A stretch of DNA of 64,000 nucleotides from Actinopolyspora xinjiangensis (lineage in GTDB: Bacteria; Actinomycetota; Actinomycetes; Mycobacteriales; Pseudonocardiaceae), in NCBI RefSeq assembly GCF_900104475.1, contig NZ_FNJR01000002.1, positions 186,001 through 250,000 of the forward strand, written 5' to 3'. Below the pieces are notes generated by a model. The model was not told the origin of the DNA. It made no database searches and worked only from the letters and a program-made list of their open reading frames with translations. Position 1 is the stretch's first letter. Each line of letters opens with the position of its first letter. The position numbers and the translations under genes are program-made. Below are positions 33,573-42,788 of the stretch, in pieces.

Positions 33573-33632
33573 GCGGCCGGGGAGTGGAAGCTCCCCGGCC
33601 GCCGGTCTCGACGATGATGTGATGTCGAGACC
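33573..33632. repeat. Two adjacent perfect hairpins
   Basis: Stem one pairs 33573-33584 with 33591-33602 (12 bp, GCGGCCGGGGAG, 6-base loop). Stem two starts two bases later and pairs 33604-33612 with 33624-33632 (9 bp, GGTCTCGAC, 11-base loop), followed by TTCCCCC. The pair lies directly after the transposase tail. It could be the end of the lost element or a double terminator. Confidence 0.7.
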
Positions 33633-33803
33633 TTCCCCCAGGGGCAGGTTCTCGCGGCACCTGTGGCCCGGTGGCTCCGTCGGCCGGGCGGTTCGAGTGC
33701 CCCGGACGGGGCGCCCTTCGTCGTGGTCGGAGGTTCTGTCCGGTGTCGTGTTCGTCCGACACGTTGGATTCTGGGAGGTGGCGAACCGGGCGGGCAACTG
33801 TGA

Positions 33804-33825
33804 CCGCCGGGGATATCCCTGGCGG
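33804..33825. promoter_or_regulatory. 22-bp palindrome upstream of the MmyB-like XRE gene
   Basis: CCGCC-G-GGGATATCCC-T-GGCGG is symmetric except for one base pair. A second GATATCC follows at 33827-33833. It lies about 190 bp before the XRE gene at 34011 and may be a regulator site, or a further relic of lost DNA. Confidence 0.35.
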
Positions 33826-33998
33826 TGATATCCTTGTCAGGAACACCGGCCACGCTGGGTGTTCGTTCCACCGTGTGGGTGAAGCGTCGGGCCTCGTGGA
33901 GGTCGGTCGACCCGTCCAGGACCGTTCCCGCGCCGTACGGACTCCGTTTTGGACACTCTTGGTAGTCAACCTGTTACCGTGAACGGAGTGTCTCGACA

Positions 33999-34004
33999 TA
34001 GAAT
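33999..34004 (+). promoter_or_regulatory. -10 element of the MmyB-like XRE gene
   Basis: TAGAAT ends six bases before the GTG at 34011, so transcription would start at the start codon. No ribosome site is present, which supports a leaderless transcript. A weak -35, TTACCG, lies at 33974-33979. Confidence 0.55.
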
Positions 34005-34010
34005 CGTGAC

Positions 34011-34790
34011 GTGATCATCGAACCGCCGAGTTTCGGTAGCTATTTACGCCACCTGAGATCAGGTGCTCCCCCGGCCGCGTTCGCGCCCGACCCGGCTTAC
34101 CGGACGCCGCGCCCGGCGATGAACCGGGCGGAGCTGGCGACGGCGGCGCGCACCAGCGTGGGTTACGTCCAGAAGCTGGAGCAGGGGCATGCGGACAATC
34201 CTTCCCCGACGGTGGTGGATCGACTGGCCGATGCTCTCGGGAGTGTCTCGGTGGAGCGGCAGCACCTCCACGACCTGGCCGGTGCCCAGCGGGGTGACCA
34301 AGCGGAACCGGGGCGGCGACAGGAAGTGACCTCGGTGCAGCGCGAGGCGGCCGACGGACTGCACCCGAGTTTGGCCGCCTACGTCGACGAGGGGTGGAAC
34401 GTGCTGTACTCCAACGCGGAGTACCGTCGGGTGTTTCGGCGTATCACCGAGGTCGGCAATGTGTTGACCTGGTTCTTCTACATGCCGGAATCCAAGGCTG
34501 TCATGGTCGAGTGGGAGTACGAGGCGCGGTTGACGGTGGCCTGGTTACGTGCCCTCATGGCGCGCAGGCCCGGTAATCCGATGTTCGCCGAGGTCCTGGA
34601 CATGCTCTCGCGATCGACGGAGTTCGTGCGGATGTGGGAGCTGCAGGAGGTGATCCTGGGGCGCCACAAGCCGCATTTCCTGGTCCACGACCTCGATCGT
34701 GGGCGGGAGGTCGAGTTGTTGGCGCAGGTCTACCCGAGCCCGGATCCGAGCCAGGAGATGCAGCTCTACCTGGGAATCCCGGCGAGGTAG
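34011..34790 (+). CDS. XRE regulator with MmyB-like ligand domain
   Basis: A 259-residue regulator. Residues about 37-90 form a helix-turn-helix ('NRAELATAARTSVGYVQKLEQG', 'PTVVDRLADALGSV'). Residues about 115-259 match the MmyB-like ligand-binding domain: 'AAYVDEGWNVLYSNAEYRRVF', 'NVLTWFFYMPESKAVMVEWE', and 'LVHDLDRGREVELLAQVYPSPDP'. MmyB is the regulator of methylenomycin production; this domain binds fatty-acid-like ligands in known structures. It is convergent with an alpha/beta hydrolase gene whose 3' end is four bases away. Confidence 0.88.
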   Translation: MIIEPPSFGSYLRHLRSGAPPAAFAPDPAYRTPRPAMNRAELATAARTSVGYVQKLEQGHADNPSPTVVDRLADALGSVSVERQHLHDLAGAQRGDQAEPGRRQEVTSVQREAADGLHPSLAAYVDEGWNVLYSNAEYRRVFRRITEVGNVLTWFFYMPESKAVMVEWEYEARLTVAWLRALMARRPGNPMFAEVLDMLSRSTEFVRMWELQEVILGRHKPHFLVHDLDRGREVELLAQVYPSPDPSQEMQLYLGIPAR

Positions 34791-34794
34791 GGCG

Positions 34795-35589
34795 TTACCA
34801 GTGATCCAGGGAGTCCAGGAAGGACAGCAGCAGCGAGGTGCTTTCCTCGGGATGCGTCACGGGGGGCGCGTGAGCCGCCCCGTCCACCTCCTGCAACGGG
34901 CTCGCTTGTGGGATGGCCGTGGCCAGGAACTCCATGCGTTCCCGGGGGATGGAAGCGTCCTTCGAACCGCGTATCAGCAGCGTGGGACACGTGATCTCAC
35001 CGACACGAGTGGTGATGTCGTCGCGTTCGAACAGGCACCGTGCGGGAGAACCGAGGGGAAGAGGGCGAGTTTTCCAGCGTTGCCGCCAGTGGGCCGCTTG
35101 CGGGTGGTCTCCGATGATTTGCTGTGACAGCGGAACGAGCAGTTCGTCCACGGAACCCTGTTCGGCCAGCTCGCCGAACAGCGCGGTGTAGCCGCGGCGA
35201 TCCTCGTCGGAGAGCGGGTGTGCCTCGGTGTCCAGGAGCAGGAGCCCGGTGACCCGGTTCGGTGCGATCAGCGCCGTGCGTAGCGCGGTGAACCCGCCCT
35301 GGGACAGGCCGCCGACGACCGCACGCTGAATGCCGAGGTGGTCCATCAGGCCGATCAGGTCGTTGGCCATGTCCCAGTAGGTGAACGGCGAGTCCCCCGC
35401 CGGGCTGTCGCCGTGCCCACGTGCGTCCCAGGTCACCACGCGGTAGCCGCGGGCCGAAAGGGCTTCGGCCTGTGCGGTGAACATGGTGTGGTCCAGGAAA
35501 AAGCCGTGTCCCAGCAGTACGGCGGGACGATCGTCACCCCCGGTGTCCGCGAAGTACATGTCGTGTCCGTTGACATGGGACAGTGGCAT
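34795..35589 (-). CDS. Alpha/beta hydrolase
   Basis: A 264-residue hydrolase. Motifs are 'VLLGHGFFLDHTMF' (oxyanion HG) near residue 25, 'DARGHGDSP', 'VVGGLSQGGFTALRTAL' with nucleophile Ser near residue 94, 'LLIRGSKDASIP' with the acidic residue near 210 and 'DGAAHAPPVTHPEE' with the catalytic His near 240. The ATG at 35589 follows GGGAGGAACG. It could be an esterase, epoxide hydrolase-like or haloperoxidase-like enzyme. It is next to menB but divergent, and the motif set does not identify it as MenH. Confidence 0.88.
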   Translation of the reverse strand: MPLSHVNGHDMYFADTGGDDRPAVLLGHGFFLDHTMFTAQAEALSARGYRVVTWDARGHGDSPAGDSPFTYWDMANDLIGLMDHLGIQRAVVGGLSQGGFTALRTALIAPNRVTGLLLLDTEAHPLSDEDRRGYTALFGELAEQGSVDELLVPLSQQIIGDHPQAAHWRQRWKTRPLPLGSPARCLFERDDITTRVGEITCPTLLIRGSKDASIPRERMEFLATAIPQASPLQEVDGAAHAPPVTHPEESTSLLLSFLDSLDHW

Positions 35590-35758
35590 TCTCGTTCCTC
35601 CCGCGAAGTGAGTCCGCTCCGACCAGCGTCTGGGACCAGCCTGATTTTGCGATACTACGAAGTTCTGTCGGTGTGTCCGCAAGCCCGGTTGCTACGGGTG
35701 AGCGCTCGTGATCGACGAGTCACCGGACGGCCCGTGACGAACGCGGTGGCTTATCGTC

Positions 35759-36694
<936 letters not shown>

Positions 36695-36894
36695 CCGCTT
36701 TGCCGGGTTGCCGGTGGGGCGGCACTTTCGGCGCTCGTGATGCCGCGAGTGCCGCCCGAGCGACTCGTGAAGTCGTGGGCTCGGTGTTCAGCGCCCGGCC
36801 GAACACCTCTCCGCCGGTCGTTGTCCCTCCGGCACCGTCGTGTTTCCCTCCCACCGGCTCAACGCCGCGTCGCCTGGGGCGTTCGTGAACGTAG

Positions 36895-37215
36895 GCGGCG
36901 GTCGCACGTCGGTTGGGCCGGGCCTGATCGACGGTCTCGCGGGAGGTCACCCGTAACGGCGGGGAGGAGGTGTATCGGGCGCGGCAGGCCGCGTGGGACC
37001 GGGCACGCCACCCCAAGTCCAGCAAGCTCACCGGGTGTCCCCGGCTGGCCGGAGTGGTTGAAGACTGGTCGTGTCTGTGGCGGCGCTCCCTTCACGGATC
37101 GCGGCCCGGCCGCGGTGGGCTTACCCGAGTGATCCGAAAGACGCGGGCCTCGCACGACACGATCCACCGCAGTCCGTATCCGCGAACCCCTCAACTGGAA
37201 CAACCCCACCGAGCA
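36895..37215 (+). pseudogene. IS30-family transposase remnant
   Basis: One frame reads 'AAVARRLGRA', TGA at 36925-36927, then 'STVSREVTRNGGEEVYRARQ', 'AAWDRARHPKSSKLTGCPRL'; after shifts come 'SRIAARPRWAYPSDP' and 'SHDTIHRSPY'. IS30 transposases have this order: 'A-x-x-L-G-R-x-x-S-T-V-S-R-E-V-x-R-N' (helix-turn-helix), 'Y-x-A-x-x-A-x-x-x-A-x-x-R', 'W-S-P-x-Q-I-A-x-x-L', 'S-H-E-T-I-Y-x-S'. The catalytic DDE part is absent. Stop codon and at least two frameshifts show it is dead. The rest of the gap 36695-37270 shows nothing else. Confidence 0.75.
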
Positions 37216-37270
37216 ACTCACTCCTCCGGCCTCGCCCGAGAAATCGTCGCCGGGCCGAAGCGTCGGCGAT

Positions 37271-37696
37271 TCATTGCGTTTCGCTGAGGACAAGGCTCAG
37301 CCCGCCGCAGAAGGCGAGCACCAGTCCGGACACGTAGGCGATGTAGATCGGACGATCGGTCGTGCGCAGCCTGGCCCGAATCAGCGCTGCCGTGCCCAGC
37401 GAGCCGTGCGTGTAAATGGCGGCGAAAAACCCGACCTGAGTCCAGGTGATCGCTGCTCCGCCGAGCAGGTATCCGCACAGCTGACCCGCCAGCGCCGCCC
37501 CCAGGGTCGTTAACATCCCTTCGAAGTGGTCTTCGTGACCGAACAGCTGATCCACGAACCGGTTCCCTTTTCCGGTGGTCGAGGTGGTCGTTTTTCTCGC
37601 GACTGTGACCCACCAGTTCCGGACACGTGAGAAGAGCAGGAAAAACATCACCAGGACCGACCAGGCGAGGGTCACGGCGAAGGTGGTCGTGAACAA
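37271..37696 (-). CDS. Small membrane protein next to the ALF-repeat gene
   Basis: A 141-residue protein with four hydrophobic segments: residues 1-22, about 62-80 ('LGAALAGQLCGYLLGGAAI'), 84-105 and 115-138. The loop between helices one and two (residues 23-60) is hydrophilic and basic ('RVRNWWVTVARKTTTSTTGK', 'GNRFVDQLFGHEDHFEG'). It uses TTG at 37696 with GAGG upstream; a GTG seven codons later has no ribosome site. No family is recognised. It lies 91 bp downstream of a giant secreted protein on the same strand, and the sequence between them is AT-rich. It may be an immunity-like or anchoring partner, by position only. Confidence 0.65.
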   Translation of the reverse strand: MFTTTFAVTLAWSVLVMFFLLFSRVRNWWVTVARKTTTSTTGKGNRFVDQLFGHEDHFEGMLTTLGAALAGQLCGYLLGGAAITWTQVGFFAAIYTHGSLGTAALIRARLRTTDRPIYIAYVSGLVLAFCGGLSLVLSETQ

Positions 37697-37787
37697 TATT
37701 TAACCTCGAAAAATTATGTGGAACACCAGGCCGGACAACAGGATACACGTCCACGAGCAGTGGACGTGTATCCTGGCATGCCGCTAG

Positions 37788-40700
37788 TCAGCAGTTATCC
37801 TTAATATAGTTGACTCCGACCAATTCTGTTGCTAGGTGCCCGATGCCACTCCGCGATTCTTTCCAGAGGGTTTGCCAATCTTTTCTGGTGAAGGCTCGAA
37901 GTAGCTTGGTCGTCTCTTTCGCTCCCCCGAGGCCTCGGATTGCCCGTATTCCTTGTAGGGCTTTCGCGCTGGGAATGCCAAAGCTGCCCGCTATCATCCC
38001 AACTCCGATCAAACAATTCCAGGGGATATTCTTCAATAAGCTGCCGATGCTGCTACCGACGTCCTTGAAGAAGTCGCCAACATCGCTGAAGAAGCTTCCA
38101 ACACCGTCCAGCCAAGAACCCTCGCTCTGCGAGGCGGTCGCGTATGTGGCGAGCTGAATTTCGGCTTCAGTCGGTTCCGGCCTGTTGTTGATTTTGGCAT
38201 CGTACTCGGGTTGGTTTTTGGCGATCGCATCCCGCAGAGCTTGGTGTGCCGCTTCCGCCGCTTTGCGGGCGGCCTCGGCCGAGTCGGCGTCTTCGGCAGC
38301 CTCCAATGAGGCCTTACGGGCGTCGGCGGCGGCCGAATAGGCGAGATCGGCGAAGCTCCGGGCATCCGACACCGAGCGATACGCTTGGACCGCGTACCGG
38401 CTCGCTTCGTCGGCGGACTGTCGTGCCGATGCCGCGGCATCACGGGCGACATCGGCTGAGTTCGCTGCTTGCTCGGCCGAAGCCTGCGCGTTGTCCGCCG
38501 CGGTCTGCGCCTGCGCGGCGTAGTCAGCGGCTTGACTCGCTGAGTCGGCCGCCTGCTGCGCGTATCCATTGGCCTCAGCCGCCGCACCGCGGGCCTTCGC
38601 CGAGGATTCGGCCGCCCGGTATGCCTGCCGCTGTGCCTCGGCGGCTGCCTGCAAACCTCGGTGCACGAGGCGCTCCATCTCGGCGTGGTGCACCGCCGCC
38701 CGCAGATCAGCGGCCGCCGCGATGTGCTGGTCGTACTGCAGGAACCTACGGGGCCACGAAGCCGGACCACTCAGTGCGACCTCGGCGGCCCCCGCGGCAC
38801 GTGGACCGCCTGAACTCAGGACTCGCGTGGCGTTGATACGGTTGTCGGTGGCTCTGGCGGCATACTGGCCTTCTTCCAGAAACTGACGAATGTCCTCGGG
38901 AGTACCGTCCAGTGCCTCTTGCGCGGCCTGCTCGAGGGTCGGCCCGGTCGCGTTGCTCAGCACTTGGACCGCGCGGAGCCGGTCATCGGTCTCGCGCCCC
39001 TCGTAATCCTGGTTCTTCAGGAATTCCCGCATCTCCGCGGGCGGGGCGTCCAGCGCGGCCATCGCCGCCTTCCGCAACCCGGTTCGTTCGGTCAGCTCGG
39101 CGAGCCACGCTACCCGAGCGCGGTCGTCCTGTACCGCTGCGGCTTCACGACCGGTGGCGAGCCACTCGCGTACGTCGGCCTCCGTACCCGACAACGCGTG
39201 CAGGGCCGCCTGTCGGCTCCACTGTCCGCCCGTTCGCAGTACGTTGACGGCGGCTTTCCGTCCCTTGCTCAGCACGGTTTCCGGTTCGGCATCGGGAGCG
39301 GTGGCAGCCGCGAGCAACGCCTCGGTTTCCGCGTCGATGCGGGCCTGCTCGGCCGCGTCCCACCGCAGCTCCTCCTCTTGTTCCTGTTTCGCCTGCTTGG
39401 CCTGCTTAGCGGCTTGGAGAGCCAGATATTGGTTCTCCGCTATGCGGGTGTCCTCCGCCTCGCGCGCCAGGTCGACGACCTCGCGTGCCTGCATGGCCGC
39501 TTCGGTCGAGGCGTTCGCCGCTTCGATGGCCGCGTTCGCGTGCGTGGTCGCGGCCTTGGCGGCGTCTTCGGATTCGCCCGCATGTGCGGCCGCGTCCTCC
39601 GCCGCCGCGGCGGCGTTGCGGGCGTGTTGCGCGGATGAGTTCGCTGCCGCCGCCGCGTCGTCGGCCGCCTGCGCGGATCGGTTCGCCAATTCGGTGGCCG
39701 CGTTCGCGGCCTTGGTGGCCCGCTGCGCATGAGTCCGGGCCGCTTCTCCGGCAGCGGCGGCATTGGCGGCCGCGTTCTCGGCAACGCCTGTCAACCGACC
39801 GGCCTCGCTGGCGGCCGTGCCCGCCGCTGCCGCGTTGCGTGCCGCGCTGGCCGCCTCCTGGGCCGCGGTCGAAGAGGCCCGAGCCGCGTTTCCTGCCTGC
39901 TGAGCAGCGGTTGCCGCATGCTCCGCGCCTGTGGCCGCGTTCCGCGCGGCTTGGGCCGCCTGACGGGCCGCGTCCGCCTGACTGGCGTCCATCGCGGCCG
40001 CCGAGGCCGCGGAATAAGCCCGTGAAGCCGCCTGACCGGCGGAGCTCGCCGCGCTCGCCGCACGCGATGCGGCATTGGCAGCGGAGCGGGCAGCCCGGTC
40101 CGCTGCGGCGGAAGCGGTGGTCGCCACCTGTGCTGCCTGTGCCGCCTGACGAGCGGTGTCCGCGGCGATCCTAGCGGCGGCGGTCGCCCGCTCCGTATCA
40201 CCCTCTGCGGCCTCGGTTTCCCGTCGCGCTCGTTCCGCGGCTTCCCTGGCTTCGGCGGCAGCCTTCACCGCACGCTCGGTGGCCGCTTCCGCCGCTGCCG
40301 TCTGCCGTCGGGCTTCCGCACCGGCCTTTTCGGCACGTTCGACGAGCTCGGTAACGGTGGCCTTCTCCGTGTCCCGCGCCTGCGCGACTTCCAGTTCGCG
40401 GTTCAGGAACCGATTGAAGGCGGCTTCGGTGTCGGCCTGCAGCGCCCGTTCAGCGGCTTGCTTCACGTGCGGGCCGCCGTTGGCCTTGGCGCGCACCACC
40501 CGTATCCGCAAATCGTGGTACCGGGCCTCTTTCCAACCCGTTTTCAGGAACTTCTCATAGGCTTCGGTGGTGTCGGTTTGCAAGACCTCTTCGGCCGCAC
40601 TCCGCATTCTGGCGCCACCGTTGGCCTTCAGCCGCACAACCGTCAACCGCAGATCGCGGTAGTGAGGATCCTTCCAGCCGGTGTCCACGAAATTCTGTAA

Positions 40701-41081
40701 TGCTTCGAGAGTTCCTTCGTTCAATGTCGCGTTGACCGCCTGCTTCATGGCAGGACCACCGCTGGACATCAGTCGTGTAATACTGATACGCAGGTCATGG
40801 AGCTTTGCCCGCTCCTTGCCGTTGCGCAGGAACTCGCGCAGCGCATCGTCGCCTCCGGCGAGCGCCTTGGATGCGGCGTCCCGCGTCGCGGGGCCGCCTA
40901 CCCGCCACAATCGCGCTACCTCGGCGCGGTCGGCGGGCGTTACTCTGGCCTCCTCTGCCAATGCGGCCTGCGCCGGGCCCGTGAGTGTTACGGTCAGAAC
41001 GGTGGCCAGGCCGGCCGATACCAAACTTCGGCGAAGTGCTCGCCCGATTTTCGGCTGTCTGAATTTTCTTCGAAATAGCAT
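37788..41081 (-). CDS. Giant secreted ALF-repeat coiled-coil protein
   Basis: A 1097-residue protein with a Sec signal peptide (residues about 1-40, ending 'GPAQAALAEE'). It has two blocks of ALF repeats, actinobacterial short repeats (Pfam ALF type), at about 45-225 and 610-810, built on units such as 'GGPAMKQAVNATLNEGTLEAL' (20 of these residues shown in part) with 'DLRI/LTVVR' ends. Each block is followed by a very Ala-rich coiled coil (about 230-560 and 820-960). The last 120 residues differ: 'GSWLDGVGSFFSDVGDFFKD', a hydrophobic patch near 'LIGVGMIAGSFGIP', then a basic tail ending 'NYIKDNC'. The C-terminal domain is unassigned and could be a toxin or anchor. Confidence 0.85.
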   Translation of the reverse strand: MLFRRKFRQPKIGRALRRSLVSAGLATVLTVTLTGPAQAALAEEARVTPADRAEVARLWRVGGPATRDAASKALAGGDDALREFLRNGKERAKLHDLRISITRLMSSGGPAMKQAVNATLNEGTLEALQNFVDTGWKDPHYRDLRLTVVRLKANGGARMRSAAEEVLQTDTTEAYEKFLKTGWKEARYHDLRIRVVRAKANGGPHVKQAAERALQADTEAAFNRFLNRELEVAQARDTEKATVTELVERAEKAGAEARRQTAAAEAATERAVKAAAEAREAAERARRETEAAEGDTERATAAARIAADTARQAAQAAQVATTASAAADRAARSAANAASRAASAASSAGQAASRAYSAASAAAMDASQADAARQAAQAARNAATGAEHAATAAQQAGNAARASSTAAQEAASAARNAAAAGTAASEAGRLTGVAENAAANAAAAGEAARTHAQRATKAANAATELANRSAQAADDAAAAANSSAQHARNAAAAAEDAAAHAGESEDAAKAATTHANAAIEAANASTEAAMQAREVVDLAREAEDTRIAENQYLALQAAKQAKQAKQEQEEELRWDAAEQARIDAETEALLAAATAPDAEPETVLSKGRKAAVNVLRTGGQWSRQAALHALSGTEADVREWLATGREAAAVQDDRARVAWLAELTERTGLRKAAMAALDAPPAEMREFLKNQDYEGRETDDRLRAVQVLSNATGPTLEQAAQEALDGTPEDIRQFLEEGQYAARATDNRINATRVLSSGGPRAAGAAEVALSGPASWPRRFLQYDQHIAAAADLRAAVHHAEMERLVHRGLQAAAEAQRQAYRAAESSAKARGAAAEANGYAQQAADSASQAADYAAQAQTAADNAQASAEQAANSADVARDAAASARQSADEASRYAVQAYRSVSDARSFADLAYSAAADARKASLEAAEDADSAEAARKAAEAAHQALRDAIAKNQPEYDAKINNRPEPTEAEIQLATYATASQSEGSWLDGVGSFFSDVGDFFKDVGSSIGSLLKNIPWNCLIGVGMIAGSFGIPSAKALQGIRAIRGLGGAKETTKLLRAFTRKDWQTLWKESRSGIGHLATELVGVNYIKDNC

Positions 41082-41523
41082 GAATGTGATCCCCAGTTCG
41101 TTTTGGTTCGAACGCGCTAAAACATTGCCGTCCGACCGAGATCGCGCACTCGTTCGAGGTGGGACACCAGAGAAGAGGAGTGTTATCGGTCGAGCGGTTT
41201 CCCGCGCCCGTACGAATGCCTTTTAGGCTCGTGCTTGCCCCTACGCTGGGGCGGCAGTGGGGTTTCCCGAATTCGTGTTATCAGGTGCTTCCTTCTGCCA
41301 CGACCACGAAAGGTCGTCATAGCTCCGGGGGCGAACCCGTTCATCGTCTCCGAAATGCACTCACCGCTCACATTTCTGATGCTCCGGACGACAAGTCAGA
41401 CTGTCTTGTGTGTTGTCGGGAAACGACAAATTCTCGCACCGCGAAGCGCGCCCCAGGGTTCAGCTCTGGATGATACGGCAGAAATGAAGAAACTGATAAC
41501 ATCAGGAAATAAGTTTCGTTGTG
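41082..41523. other. AT-richer gap upstream of the ALF gene
   Basis: About 440 bases between the ALF gene and the downstream-facing end of a secreted-protein gene. No gene is evident. A near-palindrome at 41391-41409 and a small TGTCG/CGACA hairpin just after it (around 41413-41427) are the visible structures. Confidence 0.5.
41391..41409. promoter_or_regulatory. 19-bp near-palindrome upstream of the ALF gene
   Basis: ACAAGTCAGACTGTCTTGT is symmetric except for one mismatched base pair around a central base. Its distance from the ALF start, about 310 bp, makes it either a regulator site or a terminator for the upstream secreted-protein gene (which ends at 41524 on the same strand). Confidence 0.35.
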
Positions 41524-42012
41524 TTACTTTGGAACGCGTAGTTCGACCAATGCGGCTGGATCCTCGTCGGCTCCGTTTCCGATTCCTATGGCTGTGGTCT
41601 TCCCGGAAGGAATCACGACTTGTTCCGATTGGCCGTTGGAAGTCACAGTTGCGTTGACGGTGTGATCGTCCCCTCGGATGGAATAGACGTTGGGTATCTC
41701 CATGGTCAACCAGCCGTGCGCGTCGATGACTTCATAGCACGACCTGTCGATGCTGGTGTTCGCGCTGTCCACGCGGATTAGTGGAGTATCCTTGTCACAG
41801 CCCACCTTGATGATGTTTCCATCGCCCTCGATGAGTTTGACCCCGGTCTCATCCTCGATCTGCGCGGCTCCGGGATAGCTGTAGTCCTCCACGATCGGTG
41901 GAGGTTTCTCAGTGTCCTGCTGTGCTGTCGCGACTTGAGTGGCTATGAATCCGCTGGATGTCAGAGCGGCAACTATGGCTCCCAATCCGGCGAGCCGAGT
42001 TCTGTGTGGCAT
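41524..42012 (-). CDS. Secreted protein of unknown function
   Basis: A 162-residue protein with a signal peptide (residues 1-30, 'MPHRTRLAGLGAIVAALTSS' then 'ATAQQ'). The mature part has an acidic, Pro-rich stretch ('EKPPPIVEDYSYPGAAQI'), two Cys residues that could bridge ('VGCDKD' and 'RSCYEV') and an end of beta-rich sequence ('SIRGDDHTVNATV', 'VIPSGKTTAIGIG', 'PAALVELRV'). The 'S-I-R-G-D-x-H-T-V-x-A-T-V' ending recurs in actinobacterial secreted hypotheticals. The ATG at 42012 follows GAGGGTG and is preferred over upstream in-frame starts. Confidence 0.8.
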   Translation of the reverse strand: MPHRTRLAGLGAIVAALTSSGFIATQVATAQQDTEKPPPIVEDYSYPGAAQIEDETGVKLIEGDGNIIKVGCDKDTPLIRVDSANTSIDRSCYEVIDAHGWLTMEIPNVYSIRGDDHTVNATVTSNGQSEQVVIPSGKTTAIGIGNGADEDPAALVELRVPK

Positions 42013-42269
42013 TTCACCCTCGATTGTCTGATGCATAAATAATTGAGCGGAAAGATCGTACTTCATTCGTGGACGGGGTGCAATAAGTGATCTTCGGGGA
42101 TCTTCCGTGGTCGCGCGCTGCGCGAAATTCTCTTGTGGTGCTGTGCGCAGCAAGGAAGATCATCGGTTCGTGTTGTCGACCGGCAATCGGAGTACAGTCT
42201 CTCGGTCATCCGGTGGTACCCGCGTGGGCGGTGATTATTGTCACTGATCTTGCTGTTTCCTTCGGAAGT

Positions 42270-42320
42270 GTCGAGCGGGTTCCGAGCTACGACAAGCGTT
42301 GGAGTGATCACGCGGCCGTG
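42270..42320 (+). pseudogene. Fragment of a second exonuclease III gene
   Basis: Seventeen codons read 'VERVPSYDKRWSDHAAV', which differ in two residues from the C-terminal catalytic end of the intact gene (28025-28075, 'VERAPSYDKRWSDHAPV'). The nucleotide match is about 41 of 51 bases, so it is a diverged relative, not a recent copy. No other part of the gene is present. Confidence 0.6.
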
Positions 42321-42788
42321 GGCGCGACCACGTCGCTCCGCCTCCACCGGTGCGTGCAACAAGTGGCTCGACCTGGGACGAGGGCATGGGCATGCAGGTC
42401 TGCCGCCCATCGGGCAGTCATGACCTGCCCGGCAAAAAGTCCGATCAGCGCCCTCACGAGGACGCCTGGTCAAGCCTTTTCCGGCTGGTGCATGCGCCCC
42501 TTGAGGTCGCTCGCGAAATCGCCGCGGCGCTCTCCGAGGTGGAACGGGTTTTTCGGCGAGAATCCCGCGTGCGCCGAGGCCCCGATAGTGGAGCCACGCC
42601 CCGCCGGTGCAACCAGCGCCGGGTCGCCCGCGTCCCAGTGGAGCAGCGAGCCGTTCCGTCATCCGGAGCACCGTGGTCGACGCCGTTCGCGAGCCGTGGC
42701 CGAAGCCCGTGGGGAGGCCGGACGGCGAACGGTACTCGTGGATGTCGAGCGGCTTGGAACACGAGCAGCGCAGTGAGGAGAGATCGGT

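Larger units (their letters stand above)
32912..34010. other. 1.1-kb gene graveyard between P450 and an XRE regulator
   Basis: No intact gene. The stretch contains a decayed SGNH hydrolase, a 15-bp tandem duplication, the tail of a transposase, two adjacent perfect hairpins and a 22-bp palindrome, listed separately. The parts 32912-33159 and 33640-33800 show nothing recognisable. Confidence 0.7.

Noticed and set aside
39400-40400. Regular periodic pattern in the ALF gene, first considered a DNA repeat array
   Set aside because: The periodicity comes from Ala-rich heptads; the DNA units are not identical or regularly spaced, so it is neither a tandem repeat array nor a CRISPR.
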